In this document: piece by piece, positions 14,163 to 15,060 of the stretch
Layout of the letters: every line of letters begins with the position of its first letter
Position numbering within the stretch: position 1 is the first letter of the stretch
Source of the DNA: Bacteroidota bacterium
GTDB taxonomy: Bacteria > Bacteroidota > Bacteroidia > Chitinophagales > LD1
NCBI GenBank assembly: GCA_018267435.1
Contig: JAFDYM010000306.1
Coordinates: 1-15,060 of the forward strand
Direction of reading: 5' to 3'
Length of the DNA stretch: 15,060 nt
The notes under the pieces: generated by a model
What the model was told of the DNA's origin: nothing
Databases searched by the model: none
The model's input: only the letters and a program-made list of their open reading frames with translations
Translations under genes and position numbers: made by a program

Positions 14163-15060
14163 ATGGCAAATGATTATACATACATGACCATAAGTGAAGA
14201 TATGCTTGAAGTAATAAGAACACTTGAGGACAAAAATTGGTTAATAACCTTTTTTCCCATTACAGACCAAGGGCTATATAATCCAGTTTCATACGTTCAC
14301 AATAAGTTCTTCGAAGACGTTAGCTACACTCTCATTCCAGATAGAAATATATTTTCATATATAGTTGATAGTAGTAAAGATAAAAGAGCTACAGATAACA
14401 CCCGAGGCGCTGCATGTTTAATACTATTTTGCCAATGGGCTGAAATAAACATTGAGCCAAATATGTCGATATACGAGTATATCGATTTTGACAAGAAAAA
14501 AATCGCTAAGGCACTGGATGAAATTGAGATATTCAGAACAGTCGACAACTATTCTGAAGAACAAATACTCCAATATGCGCTTGGAGAAATAGATTACATA
14601 CCATTTTCTAAAGTAGTTGAAAATAAAAACCGAAAAGAAATGTCTGATGATTTCCACAAACAAAACTTTCTGGATGAATGGGATTATTTCTATCTAATAG
14701 CATTGAAAGCTGTTTCAATTAATAAATTGACTATGGACAATGCTTTCAAAAGGAAAGAATTTATCTATTGGATGAGCAACGAGGCAAGAATGTCTCCTGT
14801 ATCTTTTATTTATTCTATTTTTCTTTTTAGCGAAAACAGATTAAAAGGAATGATAAAATATAAAGAAAAAGACACACCTGACAAGAAGAAATTGTCAATA
14901 ACAAATATGACGTGGGATATGTTTTTTGTGAATAATTGCTTGCGATGTTGTCAACAAAAACAACAAAATGAAGAGTATATTTTTGCATCTAATGATAAAC
15001 AGGTAAAACTGTTACTTAAGGTGCTTGCTCAAATTTTAATATCGGGCAATATAGCCCCTA
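14163..15060 (+). CDS. Uncharacterised protein in A+T-rich DNA, possible PIN-like nuclease (3' end outside window)
   Basis: ATG 14163 opens a frame that stays open for 299 codons to the window edge, so the C-terminus is missing. No signal peptide or clear membrane segment is seen. I do not recognise the family. The pattern of short motifs resembles a PIN-like nuclease layout: a strand with an Asp and Asn, LIPDRNIFSYI (residues 57-67, D60, N62); a helical middle with EPNMSIYEY (98-106, E98, E105); and late TWDMFF (250-255, D252) and FASNDKQVKLL (274-284, D278). This is inference from motif spacing only. A Cys-rich spot LRCCQQ lies at 260-265. All ten arginines are AGA, CGA or AGG, and isoleucine is 17 ATA, 9 ATT, 3 ATC, unlike the core genes, which suggests horizontal transfer. 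The leader ACTTTAACTAAATATATAAG is A+T-rich with no ribosome site. Confidence 0.72.
   Translation, partial: MANDYTYMTISEDMLEVIRTLEDKNWLITFFPITDQGLYNPVSYVHNKFFEDVSYTLIPDRNIFSYIVDSSKDKRATDNTRGAACLILFCQWAEINIEPNMSIYEYIDFDKKKIAKALDEIEIFRTVDNYSEEQILQYALGEIDYIPFSKVVENKNRKEMSDDFHKQNFLDEWDYFYLIALKAVSINKLTMDNAFKRKEFIYWMSNEARMSPVSFIYSIFLFSENRLKGMIKYKEKDTPDKKKLSITNMTWDMFFVNNCLRCCQQKQQNEEYIFASNDKQVKLLLKVLAQILISGNIAP

Overview
The window looks like a chromosomal segment from a member of the Bacteroidota, probably near the Chitinophagaceae/Sphingobacteriia. Three things point there. One is a TamB-like protein followed by a very large outer-membrane barrel protein of a type common in that phylum. Another is a Bacteroidota-style promoter (TTTG, 18-19 bases, TAnnTTTG) in front of a tRNA. 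The last is the absence of clear Shine-Dalgarno sequences before most genes. The core genes use ATA almost exclusively for isoleucine, which is a strong local signature.

Layout. Positions 1-8024 (+) hold the 3' part of a tamB-like gene and a 1206-codon outer-membrane beta-barrel gene; together they look like an envelope-biogenesis pair. Positions 8070-8420 (+) hold folB (dihydroneopterin aldolase). A compact unit follows: promoter, tRNA-Cys(GCA) and intrinsic terminator (8424-8589). Next comes an orphan 127-aa protein (8672-9055, +). Four genes then run on the minus strand from 13254 down to 9083: a sphingosine-1-phosphate-lyase-like PLP enzyme, an SsuD/luciferase-like flavin monooxygenase, an exported DUF4056-like protein with an HExxxxH motif, and a 74-aa orphan. 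The first two are 31 bases apart and probably form a lipid-catabolic pair. The lyase would release a long-chain aldehyde, and from a sulfonolipid such as capnine it would also release taurine. Either product class suits the second enzyme family.

Positions 13255-13818 contain no convincing gene but much structure: an inverted repeat at the lyase promoter, a near-perfect 19-base palindrome, two short repeat blocks with 9-base spacing (CACAGAG type and CGCAAAG type), and four hairpins within about 180 bases. From about 13790 to the end the DNA is visibly richer in A+T and codon use changes (AGA/CGA arginine, mixed isoleucine codons). This part carries a 59-aa basic protein gene and a long reading frame (14163 onward) that is still open at the window edge. 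That frame has a spacing of acidic motifs that may indicate a PIN-like nuclease. It looks like the edge of a horizontally acquired island and is the least explained part of the window.
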